64,000 nucleotides of DNA from Streptomyces sp. ISL-43 (GTDB lineage Bacteria > Actinomycetota > Actinomycetes > Streptomycetales > Streptomycetaceae): the NCBI RefSeq assembly GCF_018614195.1, contig NZ_JAGGOT010000002.1, positions 28,478-92,477 on the forward strand, written 5' to 3'. Shown piece by piece: positions 8,601-17,547 of the stretch; positions within the stretch are counted from its first letter, which is position 1, and each line of letters begins with the position of its first letter. Both the position numbers and the translations under genes were made by a program. Below the pieces are notes generated by a model. That model had not been told where the DNA came from and made no database searches. It worked only from the letters and a program-made list of their open reading frames with translations.

Positions 8601-9986
8601 GCCACCCATGCGCGAGGCCCGGTCGCAGGGCTGGTTGTTCCACGTAGTGGGATTACCGATCCCCGTGGGGCTGTGGTATAGACCCATCGGCGTGGCCGTG
8701 CTCGGACTGGATGAGGAAACGACCGTGGCGTGGAGCCGGGCGTCGATGACCTCGGTACCGTGGATGGTCGAGTTGATCCCGACCTGGAAGTAGGCGCGCT
8801 CCCGACCCTTCTTGGTACAGGTCGAGTAGCCGCAGTAGCCGGCGGCCGGCGTGTCCTGGCCGTCCGAGGTCCCGTTGAACTCATTGGTGTCGCTGTAGGC
8901 CTCCTGGACCTGCGCCCACGCCTGGTTGGCGCTGTCGGCCGAGGGGTTGACGCCGGGGTCGATGTACCAAGGGCCGGTGCCCTGGCCGAGCAGAGCTGTG
9001 TCGGGGATCAGCTCGATGGCGGTCGCGTCGGCCTTGACGGCGAGCGGCTTGACGTTGGCGCCCTCGCCCGGACCATCCGCGCTGGAAACAGCCGGCCGAT
9101 CGGTGGCGGGTGCCGCGGACCACGCGCTGTCCACGCTCGCTGACTTGCCCGCGAGCGCGGCCGCGGGCGCGGTTGCTGCGGAATCCCACATGAAGGAGGT
9201 GGGGCTTGAGAAACGCGCCGTGCCCTGGGCGTCCTTGAAGATGATGTTGCCCGCGGCGTCGGCGGAGGTGCTCAGTGCCGGCGCATCGACATCGAGGCGG
9301 ATCGTCTTCAGGGCCGGGTTCGCCGCAGCTTCGGCCGTACGCACGATGAGTACCTGGCTCCAACCGCCCAGCTGCGTGGCGCTCAGGCGCAGGTCCACGT
9401 CCGGCATGACGTTCTTGTAGAGGGCGTCGTTGCCGTCGAGTGTCGGTTTGGGGAGTGGGAAGGGGGCTTTGACGGCCAGCTTCTTGCCGTCGGCCGTGGT
9501 CATCGTCGCCATCGGGCCGGTGCCGCCGCCCGATATGGTGAGCGGGGAGGGAACGGCCCTCGGGGACAACGTGCCGTCGGCGTTCACACTCAGCGCGGTG
9601 TCGACCCCGCGCCAGGAGCCGTCCGCCTGCTTGACCCGCTCCGGAGCGGGACCGGCCTCAGTGGTGAGCGTGCCGCCCGGGTTGGCGAACGTCTGCGAGT
9701 TTCCAGTCGTCAGGCGGTCGATGGCCACCGGCTTCCCCATGGCCCTGGCCTGCCAGAGCGCCTCGTCCACGGCCTTCTCCAGCGCAGAGGGGGCGGGCTT
9801 GGCGGTGGGGGCCGGCCAGCCCTGCGCGGCAGGCTCGTTCCCCGCGAAGGCGGGAGGGGCGACGACCAAACCCGCCGCGAGCGACAGCACAACAGCGCCT
9901 ATCGCGGGGAGCATCACGGTGACGGATGCCCGACGACGCCGGGGTGTACCCGGCCTGGGAATGAGTGATGAAGATTCTGGCCCCAT
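5640..9986 (-). CDS. Giant secreted DNRLRE / FG-GAP / LamG / ricin-lectin protein
   Basis: A 1448-residue exported protein. The ATG at 9986 has GAGGA nine bases upstream; a TTG at 10004 is an alternative. A basic run (RPGTPRRRRASVTV) precedes a signal segment ending APPAFAGNE. Then come a propeptide-like region, a DNRLRE-type domain (about 340-520), Ig-like segments, FG-GAP-like repeats with calcium-type motifs (FGDINGDSKADVVLADAAGN at about 770) and a LamG jellyroll (about 1150-1300). The last 140 residues are a three-lobed ricin-B lectin with repeated QxW-like motifs (AQRWTV, AQSFEV). It is divergent from the RHS toxin gene and paralogous to the partial protein at 62309. I infer a secreted or surface partner of the RHS protein; nothing enzymatic is visible. 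Confidence 0.85.
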   Translation of the reverse strand: MGPESSSLIPRPGTPRRRRASVTVMLPAIGAVVLSLAAGLVVAPPAFAGNEPAAQGWPAPTAKPAPSALEKAVDEALWQARAMGKPVAIDRLTTGNSQTFANPGGTLTTEAGPAPERVKQADGSWRGVDTALSVNADGTLSPRAVPSPLTISGGGTGPMATMTTADGKKLAVKAPFPLPKPTLDGNDALYKNVMPDVDLRLSATQLGGWSQVLIVRTAEAAANPALKTIRLDVDAPALSTSADAAGNIIFKDAQGTARFSSPTSFMWDSAATAPAAALAGKSASVDSAWSAAPATDRPAVSSADGPGEGANVKPLAVKADATAIELIPDTALLGQGTGPWYIDPGVNPSADSANQAWAQVQEAYSDTNEFNGTSDGQDTPAAGYCGYSTCTKKGRERAYFQVGINSTIHGTEVIDARLHATVVSSSSPSTATPMGLYHSPTGIGNPTTWNNQPCDRASRMGGCAKIGGASISGTGEIEYDVTTQMKSAAWNRWPTFTFGFAPDDEGNMHYRQRFSNTPHIVVTYDITPTVGNPRTSPTPGFAGTGAYSACRTPGTTNPSDNPGWLGANTNVHLTSATNSATGRQLQTTFKLWDDDAGTATWSQTGWNGSSGDAVVDVGKLIDGHQYGWTSVATDGTLVSAETSYCYFRVDGTPPSAAVTSVDFPASGTTGGHPKRVGEPGTFTLAGADNAPINGSTRSSGLACARWTTDPVKAASDWNCSDTDSRITKLTGGKATVNFTPQAWGTNYLYLQTQDNAGNMSQPVAYSFYVPSNPKSPAPIFGDINGDSKADVVLADAAGNIRQINGGGDPATSPVALARSSLSGNGWSGIQLTHRGNLGDKPVDDLFAHEPAKPNLYVFTNNGTGLVDGQAPTNVVKPTRCVGPDAKAITCSTHDFGADWSKVTQIAAFGSLTGDSVPGSPNSLPQTSLLFVENGRLWLALPGIKPNRLDDTAILLSANDTRWDGYDLITPGRAQGTNFPTLWARSKTDGTLHAFSIKGTPEAPVLTGFTDPSAGLFDGKIDRIRYSRVGSDGDLTGDNIPDLWAVDKDQQLVVFNGIGTAPNGTTIPYPTVTGIAPTFTLQGNLNTPTYQWKLTGLTGTTNTTPSAGGTNHPATTAGITWPTGTIEGRSTTYAAFQGAGSTITTSGPGIDTRQDFTLTTWAKRSATTPANQNSLVVSQDGTQNSSFMIYADHKTGQWHFALASAQGGAWPFDHTGVANQAARFTPDAWTRLTAVYNAGSGLMSLYVNGVLASTGHHPAASSPVPSGPIVFGRYKVAGQVSDVFNGGVSNFASYSYAATPTAPGAMGRISLTEAPGMCADNDYAGTQDGNKIQIATCNGTTAQSFEVKADGSLRIQGKCVSATNAGTVNTTPLELRTCNGPTPAQKFLPRADGSIYNPVSGRCVDLGNFDTTPGRQLWLFDCNPSSAQRWTVMTLGTAPLPLPSLDAAP

Positions 9987-10246
9987 GGGCGGAAGTCCTC
10001 GCAATGCGTCGCATCAGTTAACGGGTAGTCAGCCGCACGTTCCTTGGCGTCCGCAAACTTGTCAACATTTTATAAGATCCATATGTCCCATTCGCCACGC
10101 GAACCACCACATTGCCCGACGGGTGACATTGATCATGTGATGGAATGTCAGAAAATCCTGCGCGAATAGACCCGTCCTCCTTAAGGTGCGCTTGATCCGG
10201 ACCCCTGTCGGTCCGGACTCTCTCGTTCCTTTCCTGTGGGGGGATT
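9987..10246. promoter_or_regulatory. Divergent promoter region between the giant secreted gene and rhs
   Basis: 260 bases, clearly more AT-rich than the surroundings (for example the ATTTTATAAGATCCATATG stretch near 10070). They must hold promoters for both giant genes. A 7-bp inverted repeat, TGACATT...AATGTCA, spans 10124-10150 and encloses GATCATGTG; the same 9-mer occurs in the corresponding divergent gap at 62081. An SD-like run of six G lies just before the TTG start at 10247. Exact -10/-35 boxes are not assigned. Confidence 0.45.
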
Positions 10247-13200
10247 TTGTTGTCTCGTCGGAGTCGGTTCCTAGCGCGTTCGCGCGCAGGCCGACCACGT
10301 ATAGCGATGGTCGCCGCGCTCGCGGTGCTCGTCTCCGGCCTGGGATTGCCCATGGCCGAAGCGGCGGCGAAGCCGCCGAAGGTGTGGGTGCCGCCGAATA
10401 CGGCACTGCCACAGACAAAGCCCGTCAAGGGTTCGAACACCAAGCCGGACGGCACTAAGGCACCGACCAGTAAGCCGTGGGTCCCCGACGCGAAGGCGAA
10501 GGCACCGTCGGGCGTCGCGACGGTCTCGATCGATTCAACTGCGGCCACACGAACTTCCCCTGACACAAGAGGAATTCAAGCCAGCGGACTACCCGTCTGG
10601 GTCGCTCCGGCAAATGGAGCGAACTCCTCAGCAAAGCTGTCCGAACTCGCGACCGCACCTTCCGCCGGCAACGACAGCAGAACGTTGCGGGTCGAAGTGA
10701 AGGATGCCGAGAAGACCCGCGCCGCCGGGGTCAACGGCGCACTCGTCGCGCTGACCGGAATCACGGGCGGCGCCTCCCCCGGCAAGGTCGAGCTCGGTTT
10801 CGACGTGTCGGCGTGGACGAAGGTGACCGGGGCGAACTGGGCCGACCGCGCCCGCGTGGTGCGTCTCCCGAACTGCGCCCTGACCACCCCCGGCGCCTCA
10901 GGCTGCACTGCACGCACCCCCGTCGCCTCGCACCGGGACGCATCAGGCAGGCTGATCGCCGAGGTCGATGGCCCGAAGAGCGCTACGACGACCAAAAGCG
11001 CCCTGGCCCCCGGGACGAAGTCCACGCCCGAGGCCGCACCGCAGGTCCTGGCCTCAGACCCCGTCGTACTCGGCGTGGAGGCCGGTCCGTCGGGTCCGAG
11101 CGGTGACTTCAGCGCAACTCCGCTACTTCCTTCGTCCTCTTGGCAGGCCGGTTCGAACGCGGCGAACTTCACCTACGGCTACACGATGGAGGTTCCGTCT
11201 TCCATCGCCGGTGCGGGCCCGAGCATGGGTCTGGGTTACGACTCGTCCTCGATCGATGGCCGGACCGCGTCGACGAACGCGCAGTCGAGCGGGTTCGGCG
11301 AAGGCTGGGACTGGAGCCCAGGATCGATCTCCCGCTCGTACAAGGGCTGCAAGGACGCGGGCATCGCGGACTCGGGTGACGAGTGCTGGGCCGGAGACAT
11401 CCTCTCCCTGAACCTGGCGGGCCACGCCGGCCAGATCGTCCGCGACGACGCCACGTGCGTCTACCACCTCCAGGGTGAGGACGGCACCAAGATCGAGCGC
11501 CTCACCGACCAGCGCAATGCGGCTTGGAAGGGTGAGGGCTTCAAGGTCACCACGACCGACGGAACCCAGTACTACTTCGGCTCCAACCGCCTGCCGGGCG
11601 GAGACGGCACCGACACCCCGGCCCAGTCCGTCTCCACTGTTCCGGTGTACTTCAACAGCGGCCAGGACAAGTGCCTGGGTGCTGCCACTCCCGCGAACGG
11701 CACGTGGCAGCAGCTGGGCTGGCAGTGGAACCTCGACTACGTCGTGGACCCGCACCAGAACCTCGTCTCCTACCGCTACGCGCAGGAGGACAACTACTAC
11801 GGCCGCGGCGGTGGCCAGAACAACGGTGTCGGTACACCGGAGAAGTACCAGCGCGGCAGCTACCCGACCTGGATCGGCTACGGCCAGCGCCTGCCCGAAC
11901 AGATCGCGGCGAAGGGTACCGCCAAGCCTGCCGCCCAGATCGTGATCAGGAACGCGGAGCGCTGCGACCCGATCGGAGCCGTCACCTGCACGGACACCGC
12001 TCAGCGGATCCCGGCGAACGCCAAGTCCTGGCCCGACACCCCGCTCGACCAGGAGTGCGCGGCAAGCGGACAATGCCTCAACCTCTCGCCGACCTACTTC
12101 ACGACGAAGAAGTTCACCCAGATCGCCACGGGGGTGTGGTCAGGCACGGCGTGGCGAACTGTCGACACGTACAACTTCAAACACTCCTTCCAGGCCCCGG
12201 GTGATGGTTCGTCTCCGACCCTGTGGCTCGACTCGATCGAGCGGATCGGCACCAACGGCAAGACAGCGGCCAAGGTACCCCTGGTCTCGTTCACGCCGAC
12301 GCAGATCCCCAACCGAGTCGACGGCGTCGTCAAGCGCCCCAACGGTACGGTCGCCACGACCTCCAGTTACCGGCGCCCGCGCATCCAGACGATCACCACC
12401 GAGACCGGCGGCCAGATCAACGTCGCTTACAAGGCCCCCGAGTGCTCGCGCCTGAAGGGCACCATGCCTTCCTCGGCGGACACCAACACGATGGCGTGCA
12501 TGCCAGTCAAGTGGTACCTGCCCGACCAGTCCTTCCCGGATCCTGTGGACGACTGGTTCAACAAGGTCATCGTCGAGTCCGTCACACAGCAGGACATGGT
12601 CGGCGGTCAGGTCACCGCGGTGACCGACTACGAGTACGGCGGCGGCATCGCCTGGCACCGCAACGACTCGGAGTTCGCCGACCCCAAGACCCGTACCTGG
12701 GACCAGTTCCGCGGCTACTCGACGGTCACCACCCGCACCGGCAACGGCAACGCCGCCGAGGCCCCGCGTACGAAGAGCGTCACGACCTACCTCCGCGGCA
12801 TGGACGGCGACTTCCTCGCCGACGGCAAGACCAAGCGCAGCGTCACCGTCCCCGACACGCAGGGCGGCACCATCAAGGACGAGAACGTCCTGTCCGGTTT
12901 CGTCCGCCAGAGCCAGACCTACGACCGCGACGGCGGCGTGGTGGTCTCCGACGAGGTCACCACACCGAAAATCGGCAAGGTCACCGCAACCCGCGCCCAG
13001 GCCGGCGGGATGCCTGCCATCACCGCCCAGGCGGTGAACACCGACAAGGTCACCACCCGCTCCAAGCTCGCCAACGGAACCTGGCGTACGAGCCAGCGTT
13101 CCTCCACCTACGACGACACCCTCGCGACACGCCCGATCACGGTGGACGACAACAGTGACGTGTCGCGCACCGACCAGCGGCTCTGTACCACGTTCGAGTA

Positions 13201-16200
13201 TCCGACCGGACCGGGCGGTGCGATCGCCGAGATCGCCTCGCGCACTCTGGTTCTGTCCGGTGCGTGCGGGCAAACCCCAACGGCAGCGAACACGGTCGGG
13301 GACACCCTCTCGCTCTTCGACAATCTGCCCCTGGGCCAAGTCGGAGCGACCGCCGACGGTACCGGAACCAAGGTGCTGGAGAAGTACGACGCCGTCGGCA
13401 AGGCCGTCTACCGCCTCAACTCCACTTCAACGTATGACGCCTACGGCCGTGTCACCAGCAACACGAACGCGACCCGCAAGGACGCCGCCCACCCCGCCGG
13501 CGCCGTGACCAAGACGGAGTACACCCCGGCCACGGGTGTGCTGCCGACCTCGGTGACCCATACCAACCCGCTGGGCTGGAAGTCGGTCACCACTCTCGAC
13601 TTCGGCCGCTCGCAGCCGCTGAAGACGACCGACGAGAACAACCACGTCGCCGAACGCGTCTACGACTCCCTTGGCCGCGTCGTCTCCATCTGGCAGCCCG
13701 GTCAGGACTCCACGAAGGACCTGCCCGTACGTAAGTTCTCGTACGCGATGAACGGCACCAGCGCGCCGTCATCGGTTCTGAGCCAGGCGCTCATGAACGA
13801 CAAGTCGTACACCTCCAGCTACTCCATCTATGACGGGCTCGGCCGTGTCCGTCAGACCCAGGCCACCACTCCCTCGGGTGTGGCCGGCCGGATGATCACG
13901 GACGCGCTGTTCGACTCCCACGGCTGGCAGGTCAAGACCAGCTCCGCCTACTACACGGACCAAGGCTCGCCGTCTGCGGCGCTGTTCCTTCCCAACGGTG
14001 GGGTCAATCCCGACAGCAAGATCCCGTCCCAGACCGTTCGGGTCTTCGATGGTCTCGGCCGCACCACCGCCTCCATATTCCAGTCGTTCGGCGTGGAGCA
14101 GTCCCGCTCCAAGACCGAATACCCCGGAGCGGATGAAGTCCGTCAGACCCCGCCGGCCGGCGGATTCGCCACGGCGACCATCACCAACGGCACCACCTCG
14201 ATCCTGCGTCAGTACAAGGCCAATACGCCGACCGGCGCCTACGACGAGACCACGTACCTGTCCAACACCCAGGGCCAGGAGCTGTCGCGTAAGGACTCCG
14301 CCGGCAACGAGTGGACGTTCTCCTACGACCTCCTCGGCCGCTCGGTGAAGACCACCGACCCCGACTCGGGCACCAGCACCACGGTCTACGACGACGGCAA
14401 GAACCTCGTCACCGCGACGGACGCCCGCGGCAAGAGCGCTACCTCGGTGGCCGACATCCTCGGTCGGACCGTCGCGACGTACGAGGGAACGGCTGTCGAC
14501 CCGGCCAAGCAGGTCGGCGCGTTCAACTACGACACCAAGATGCTGGGCAAGCCCGACACCACCACCCGCTACGTGGGCGGCAAGACGGGCAGCGCCTACG
14601 TATCCGAGATCACCGGCTACGACGGCGGCTACCGCCCGCTCGGCACCAAGGTCACCATCCCTGCCGTCGAAAAGGAACTGGCGGGCACCTACGAGACCAC
14701 CAACACATACGATGCCTACGGGCAACTGGAGACGACCGTCCTTCCCGGCATCCCCAAGGCCGGTCTCGGCACGGAAACGTTGGGGATCGGCATAGATGTC
14801 GCCGGCAACTTGACCGGATTCGCCGGGAAGATCGGACTCACCCGAACCCCGTACCTCGCGGACGTGCGCTACGACCCCTACGGGCGGGCGATCCGCAGCA
14901 CCGTCGGCGGGTCCGGCATGCAGGTCGTCTCCACTACTGACTACGACGCCGGCAGCGGCCGTCCGGTCCGCTCCACCCTGGACAAGCAGACCGCCGCGAC
15001 CGCGAGCGTCGATGTCCTGGACTACACCTACAACAAGGTCGGTCAGCTCACCTCGATCGGTGACACCCAGGACGGTGCGGGCCGTGACCTGCAGTGCTTC
15101 ACGCACGACTACCTGGGTCGCCTCACCCAGGCCTGGACTGACACCGGCACCCAGACCACCGCACCGCAGCCCAGCGTCCGCGGTATCGGCAGTTGCACCA
15201 ACGCCGGCGGCCCTGCCGTCGACGGCACCGGCAAGCCCAGCGTCGGCGGCAGCGCCCCGTACTGGCAGCAGTACACATACGACAACCTCGGCAACCGTAC
15301 GAAGCTCGTGAGGAAGGACGTCAAGGGCGCCACCGCCAAGGACGTCACCGTCACCCAGACGTTCGGCCCGAAGACCAACACCCCTTCCACCGACCCGAAG
15401 ACCGGCGGCGGCACGGGTGGTCCGCATGCGCTGATGACCTCGACCGAGACCGGCCCGGCCGGCACCAAGGTCACCTCCTACACCTACGACGCCGTCGGCA
15501 ACACGGCGTCCATCACCAGCACTCCCGGCACAAAGACCCTGACCTGGAACGGCCAGGGGAAGCTCGACAAGATCGTCGGTACCGGCGAGAGCGCCGGTAC
15601 CAGTTACCTGTACGACACGGGCGGCAACCAGCTCATCCGCCGCGACCCCACCAGCACCACGCTCAACCTCGGTACCGACCAGATCACGCTGGACACCGCC
15701 AGCGGCAAGGTCTCCAACGTCCGCACCTACGCGGCCCCCGGCGGTCTCTCGATCACCCGCACCACGACCGGAGGCACCTCCACCCTCACCTACCAGGCCT
15801 CGGACCACCACGGCACGGGCGGTGTCCAGTTCAAGGCCACCGACCTCGCCCACGTCCGACGCGCGAGCGACCCGTTCGGAAACGAACGCGGCACCCAGCC
15901 CGCACCCGGCGCCTGGGCCGGAGACAAGGGCTTCATCGGCGGCACGAAAGAGAAGTCCACTGGCTTCACCCTCCTCGGCGCCCGCGAATACGACCCCACC
16001 ACGGGCCGCTTCATCAGCCCCGACCCGATCATCGATGCCGGCGACCCACAGCAGTGGAACGCATACGCCTACTCCAACAACGATCCGATCAACAAGTCGG
16101 ACCCGAGTGGCCTCGCGTGGGAGTGCGGTCGTGGTGAAACCGGTTGCACCCACACCCCCACCGGAGAGGCTCCCGCTAGCAAGACCACCGCTCCGCCGAC

Positions 16201-17518
16201 CGACGGTCCGGACGCGACGGATCTGAACAACGCCAATGCCAAGGTCGATGAAGCCAAGAAGAAGCGCAACAAGCTCATTGACGAAGTCGTCGACATGGTC
16301 GGCGATCTGATCGGCTACAACGACGCCCGAGACTGCTTCACCAAGGGCGACGTCATGGCCTGCATCAATACGGCCCTGAACTTTGTCCCCTGGGGCAAGC
16401 TCTTCAAAGCCATCAAAATCGGCATCAAGGCTTTCAAGATCTACAAAGAAGTAAACAAAGCCTATGACGCCATCCATGAAGCAGAACGCGGAGCCGCAAA
16501 AGCCGCCGAGGCTTACAGCAGCGCGAAGAAGGCGCTAAAAGAAGCCCGCGACGCCGAGGCCAAGGCTGCCAAATCGGCATCAGAGCAAACTGGCAAGGAA
16601 TCCGTTGAGGACGCCGCCGGCACGGAAAGTAAAGCAGCCAGAGAGACCAGCGGAGCAGAGTCATCGAGTGCTGGCGAAGCCTGCCTGACGAACAGCTTCC
16701 CCACCGGCACTCAGGTACGCATGGGCGATGGCAGCTCCAAGAACATGGAGGACGTCCACGTCGGCGATACCGTGATGGCCACCGACCCTCAGACGGGCGA
16801 AACCCGCCCACAGAGGGTCACCGACACCATCACGACCCCCGACGACAAGGAATTCACCGACCTCACCCTCACCGATGAGGCCGGCCCTAACGGCTCGTCT
16901 GCAAAGATCACCTCCACCTACCACCACCCCTACTGGAGCGAAACCCGCCACCAGTGGGTCGACGCTGGCGAACTCACCGCCGGCGAACAGCTCCGCCAGC
17001 CCGACGGGACCACTCTCACGGTCGAGGTGACGCGCAACTACCCCTACGCCGTCACCACACACAACCTCACCGTCGACGACTTCCACACGTACTATGTGCT
17101 GGCGGGCGCAACTCCGGTCCTCGTCCACAATTGCGGTACGGTTTATCGCGGCGATTCGCGGTCGCCTATCGAGATCGAAGAGGCTGGTGGGTTCATGCCT
17201 CACGACCCGGACGCGGGCACAACTCTCGGGGATTACGCAGAGAACAACACTCACAGCCGTTACGTTGGGACATCTAGGCACAATCAGACTGCTACCGAAT
17301 TCCCCCAGGGAAGTCGAAGTGGTTACGTCTACGAAATTCGTGGGGCGCCAGGCGGAATCGACGTCAATGCGAGAATGGGCGGCATGAACCCGAACGCCCA
17401 CGAGGCAGAAATAGCCTTCGACGGCGGAATCCCGTGGGAGTATGTGACTCGAGTCTGGAAGAAGGACGAGTGGGGTGAGATCGACTTCGACTACGATGAG
17501 CCAATTTGGCAGAGGTAG
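10247..17518 (+). CDS. Secreted RHS/YD-repeat polymorphic toxin with Hint domain and ART-like C-terminal toxin
   Basis: A 2423-residue protein. The TTG start at 10247 follows a run of six G; TTG 10250 is equally possible. A basic N-terminus and hydrophobic segment (MVAALAVLVSGLGLPMAEA) form a Sec signal. Many YD repeats (YDxxGR-like) fill residues about 300-1900 and would make the RHS shell. The RHS core signature GAREYDPTTGRFISPDP lies near residue 1911. A charged helical linker leads into a Hint autoprotease: nucleophile Cys2146 (CLTNSFPTGTQV), TYHHPYWSE in the middle, VLVHN2295-C2296 at the end. The last 127 residues are the toxin: YRGDSR at about 2300, SRYVGTSR at about 2335-2342 and HEAEIAF with Glu2386/Glu2388, the R-S-E arrangement of pertussis-type ADP-ribosyltransferases. 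A mobile element boundary falls inside the Hint codons at 17084-17100. Confidence 0.9.
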   Translation: MLSRRSRFLARSRAGRPRIAMVAALAVLVSGLGLPMAEAAAKPPKVWVPPNTALPQTKPVKGSNTKPDGTKAPTSKPWVPDAKAKAPSGVATVSIDSTAATRTSPDTRGIQASGLPVWVAPANGANSSAKLSELATAPSAGNDSRTLRVEVKDAEKTRAAGVNGALVALTGITGGASPGKVELGFDVSAWTKVTGANWADRARVVRLPNCALTTPGASGCTARTPVASHRDASGRLIAEVDGPKSATTTKSALAPGTKSTPEAAPQVLASDPVVLGVEAGPSGPSGDFSATPLLPSSSWQAGSNAANFTYGYTMEVPSSIAGAGPSMGLGYDSSSIDGRTASTNAQSSGFGEGWDWSPGSISRSYKGCKDAGIADSGDECWAGDILSLNLAGHAGQIVRDDATCVYHLQGEDGTKIERLTDQRNAAWKGEGFKVTTTDGTQYYFGSNRLPGGDGTDTPAQSVSTVPVYFNSGQDKCLGAATPANGTWQQLGWQWNLDYVVDPHQNLVSYRYAQEDNYYGRGGGQNNGVGTPEKYQRGSYPTWIGYGQRLPEQIAAKGTAKPAAQIVIRNAERCDPIGAVTCTDTAQRIPANAKSWPDTPLDQECAASGQCLNLSPTYFTTKKFTQIATGVWSGTAWRTVDTYNFKHSFQAPGDGSSPTLWLDSIERIGTNGKTAAKVPLVSFTPTQIPNRVDGVVKRPNGTVATTSSYRRPRIQTITTETGGQINVAYKAPECSRLKGTMPSSADTNTMACMPVKWYLPDQSFPDPVDDWFNKVIVESVTQQDMVGGQVTAVTDYEYGGGIAWHRNDSEFADPKTRTWDQFRGYSTVTTRTGNGNAAEAPRTKSVTTYLRGMDGDFLADGKTKRSVTVPDTQGGTIKDENVLSGFVRQSQTYDRDGGVVVSDEVTTPKIGKVTATRAQAGGMPAITAQAVNTDKVTTRSKLANGTWRTSQRSSTYDDTLATRPITVDDNSDVSRTDQRLCTTFEYPTGPGGAIAEIASRTLVLSGACGQTPTAANTVGDTLSLFDNLPLGQVGATADGTGTKVLEKYDAVGKAVYRLNSTSTYDAYGRVTSNTNATRKDAAHPAGAVTKTEYTPATGVLPTSVTHTNPLGWKSVTTLDFGRSQPLKTTDENNHVAERVYDSLGRVVSIWQPGQDSTKDLPVRKFSYAMNGTSAPSSVLSQALMNDKSYTSSYSIYDGLGRVRQTQATTPSGVAGRMITDALFDSHGWQVKTSSAYYTDQGSPSAALFLPNGGVNPDSKIPSQTVRVFDGLGRTTASIFQSFGVEQSRSKTEYPGADEVRQTPPAGGFATATITNGTTSILRQYKANTPTGAYDETTYLSNTQGQELSRKDSAGNEWTFSYDLLGRSVKTTDPDSGTSTTVYDDGKNLVTATDARGKSATSVADILGRTVATYEGTAVDPAKQVGAFNYDTKMLGKPDTTTRYVGGKTGSAYVSEITGYDGGYRPLGTKVTIPAVEKELAGTYETTNTYDAYGQLETTVLPGIPKAGLGTETLGIGIDVAGNLTGFAGKIGLTRTPYLADVRYDPYGRAIRSTVGGSGMQVVSTTDYDAGSGRPVRSTLDKQTAATASVDVLDYTYNKVGQLTSIGDTQDGAGRDLQCFTHDYLGRLTQAWTDTGTQTTAPQPSVRGIGSCTNAGGPAVDGTGKPSVGGSAPYWQQYTYDNLGNRTKLVRKDVKGATAKDVTVTQTFGPKTNTPSTDPKTGGGTGGPHALMTSTETGPAGTKVTSYTYDAVGNTASITSTPGTKTLTWNGQGKLDKIVGTGESAGTSYLYDTGGNQLIRRDPTSTTLNLGTDQITLDTASGKVSNVRTYAAPGGLSITRTTTGGTSTLTYQASDHHGTGGVQFKATDLAHVRRASDPFGNERGTQPAPGAWAGDKGFIGGTKEKSTGFTLLGAREYDPTTGRFISPDPIIDAGDPQQWNAYAYSNNDPINKSDPSGLAWECGRGETGCTHTPTGEAPASKTTAPPTDGPDATDLNNANAKVDEAKKKRNKLIDEVVDMVGDLIGYNDARDCFTKGDVMACINTALNFVPWGKLFKAIKIGIKAFKIYKEVNKAYDAIHEAERGAAKAAEAYSSAKKALKEARDAEAKAAKSASEQTGKESVEDAAGTESKAARETSGAESSSAGEACLTNSFPTGTQVRMGDGSSKNMEDVHVGDTVMATDPQTGETRPQRVTDTITTPDDKEFTDLTLTDEAGPNGSSAKITSTYHHPYWSETRHQWVDAGELTAGEQLRQPDGTTLTVEVTRNYPYAVTTHNLTVDDFHTYYVLAGATPVLVHNCGTVYRGDSRSPIEIEEAGGFMPHDPDAGTTLGDYAENNTHSRYVGTSRHNQTATEFPQGSRSGYVYEIRGAPGGIDVNARMGGMNPNAHEAEIAFDGGIPWEYVTRVWKKDEWGEIDFDYDEPIWQR
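17084..17100 (+). repeat. Left att core of the integrated element (attL), inside rhs
   Basis: The 17 bases CACACGTACTATGTGCT encode His-Thr-Tyr-Tyr-Val-Leu of the Hint domain and are identical to 27513-27529 at the other end of the element. The right half with the next bases (TGTGCTGGC, 17095-17103) is the complement of GCCAGCACA at 27508-27516. The circular form would therefore carry a perfect 9-bp inverted repeat around CGTACTA. The att role is inferred; the repeat, its codon phase and the symmetry are seen. Confidence 0.7.
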
Positions 17519-17547
17519 CAGTCCATCCCGGTCGATTGGGGAAGAAC

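Noticed and set aside
5589..8681. 1030-codon plus-strand frame opposite the giant secreted protein
   Set aside because: Gly/Val-rich antisense translation with no recognisable domain; the opposite strand has signal peptide, LamG and ricin domains.
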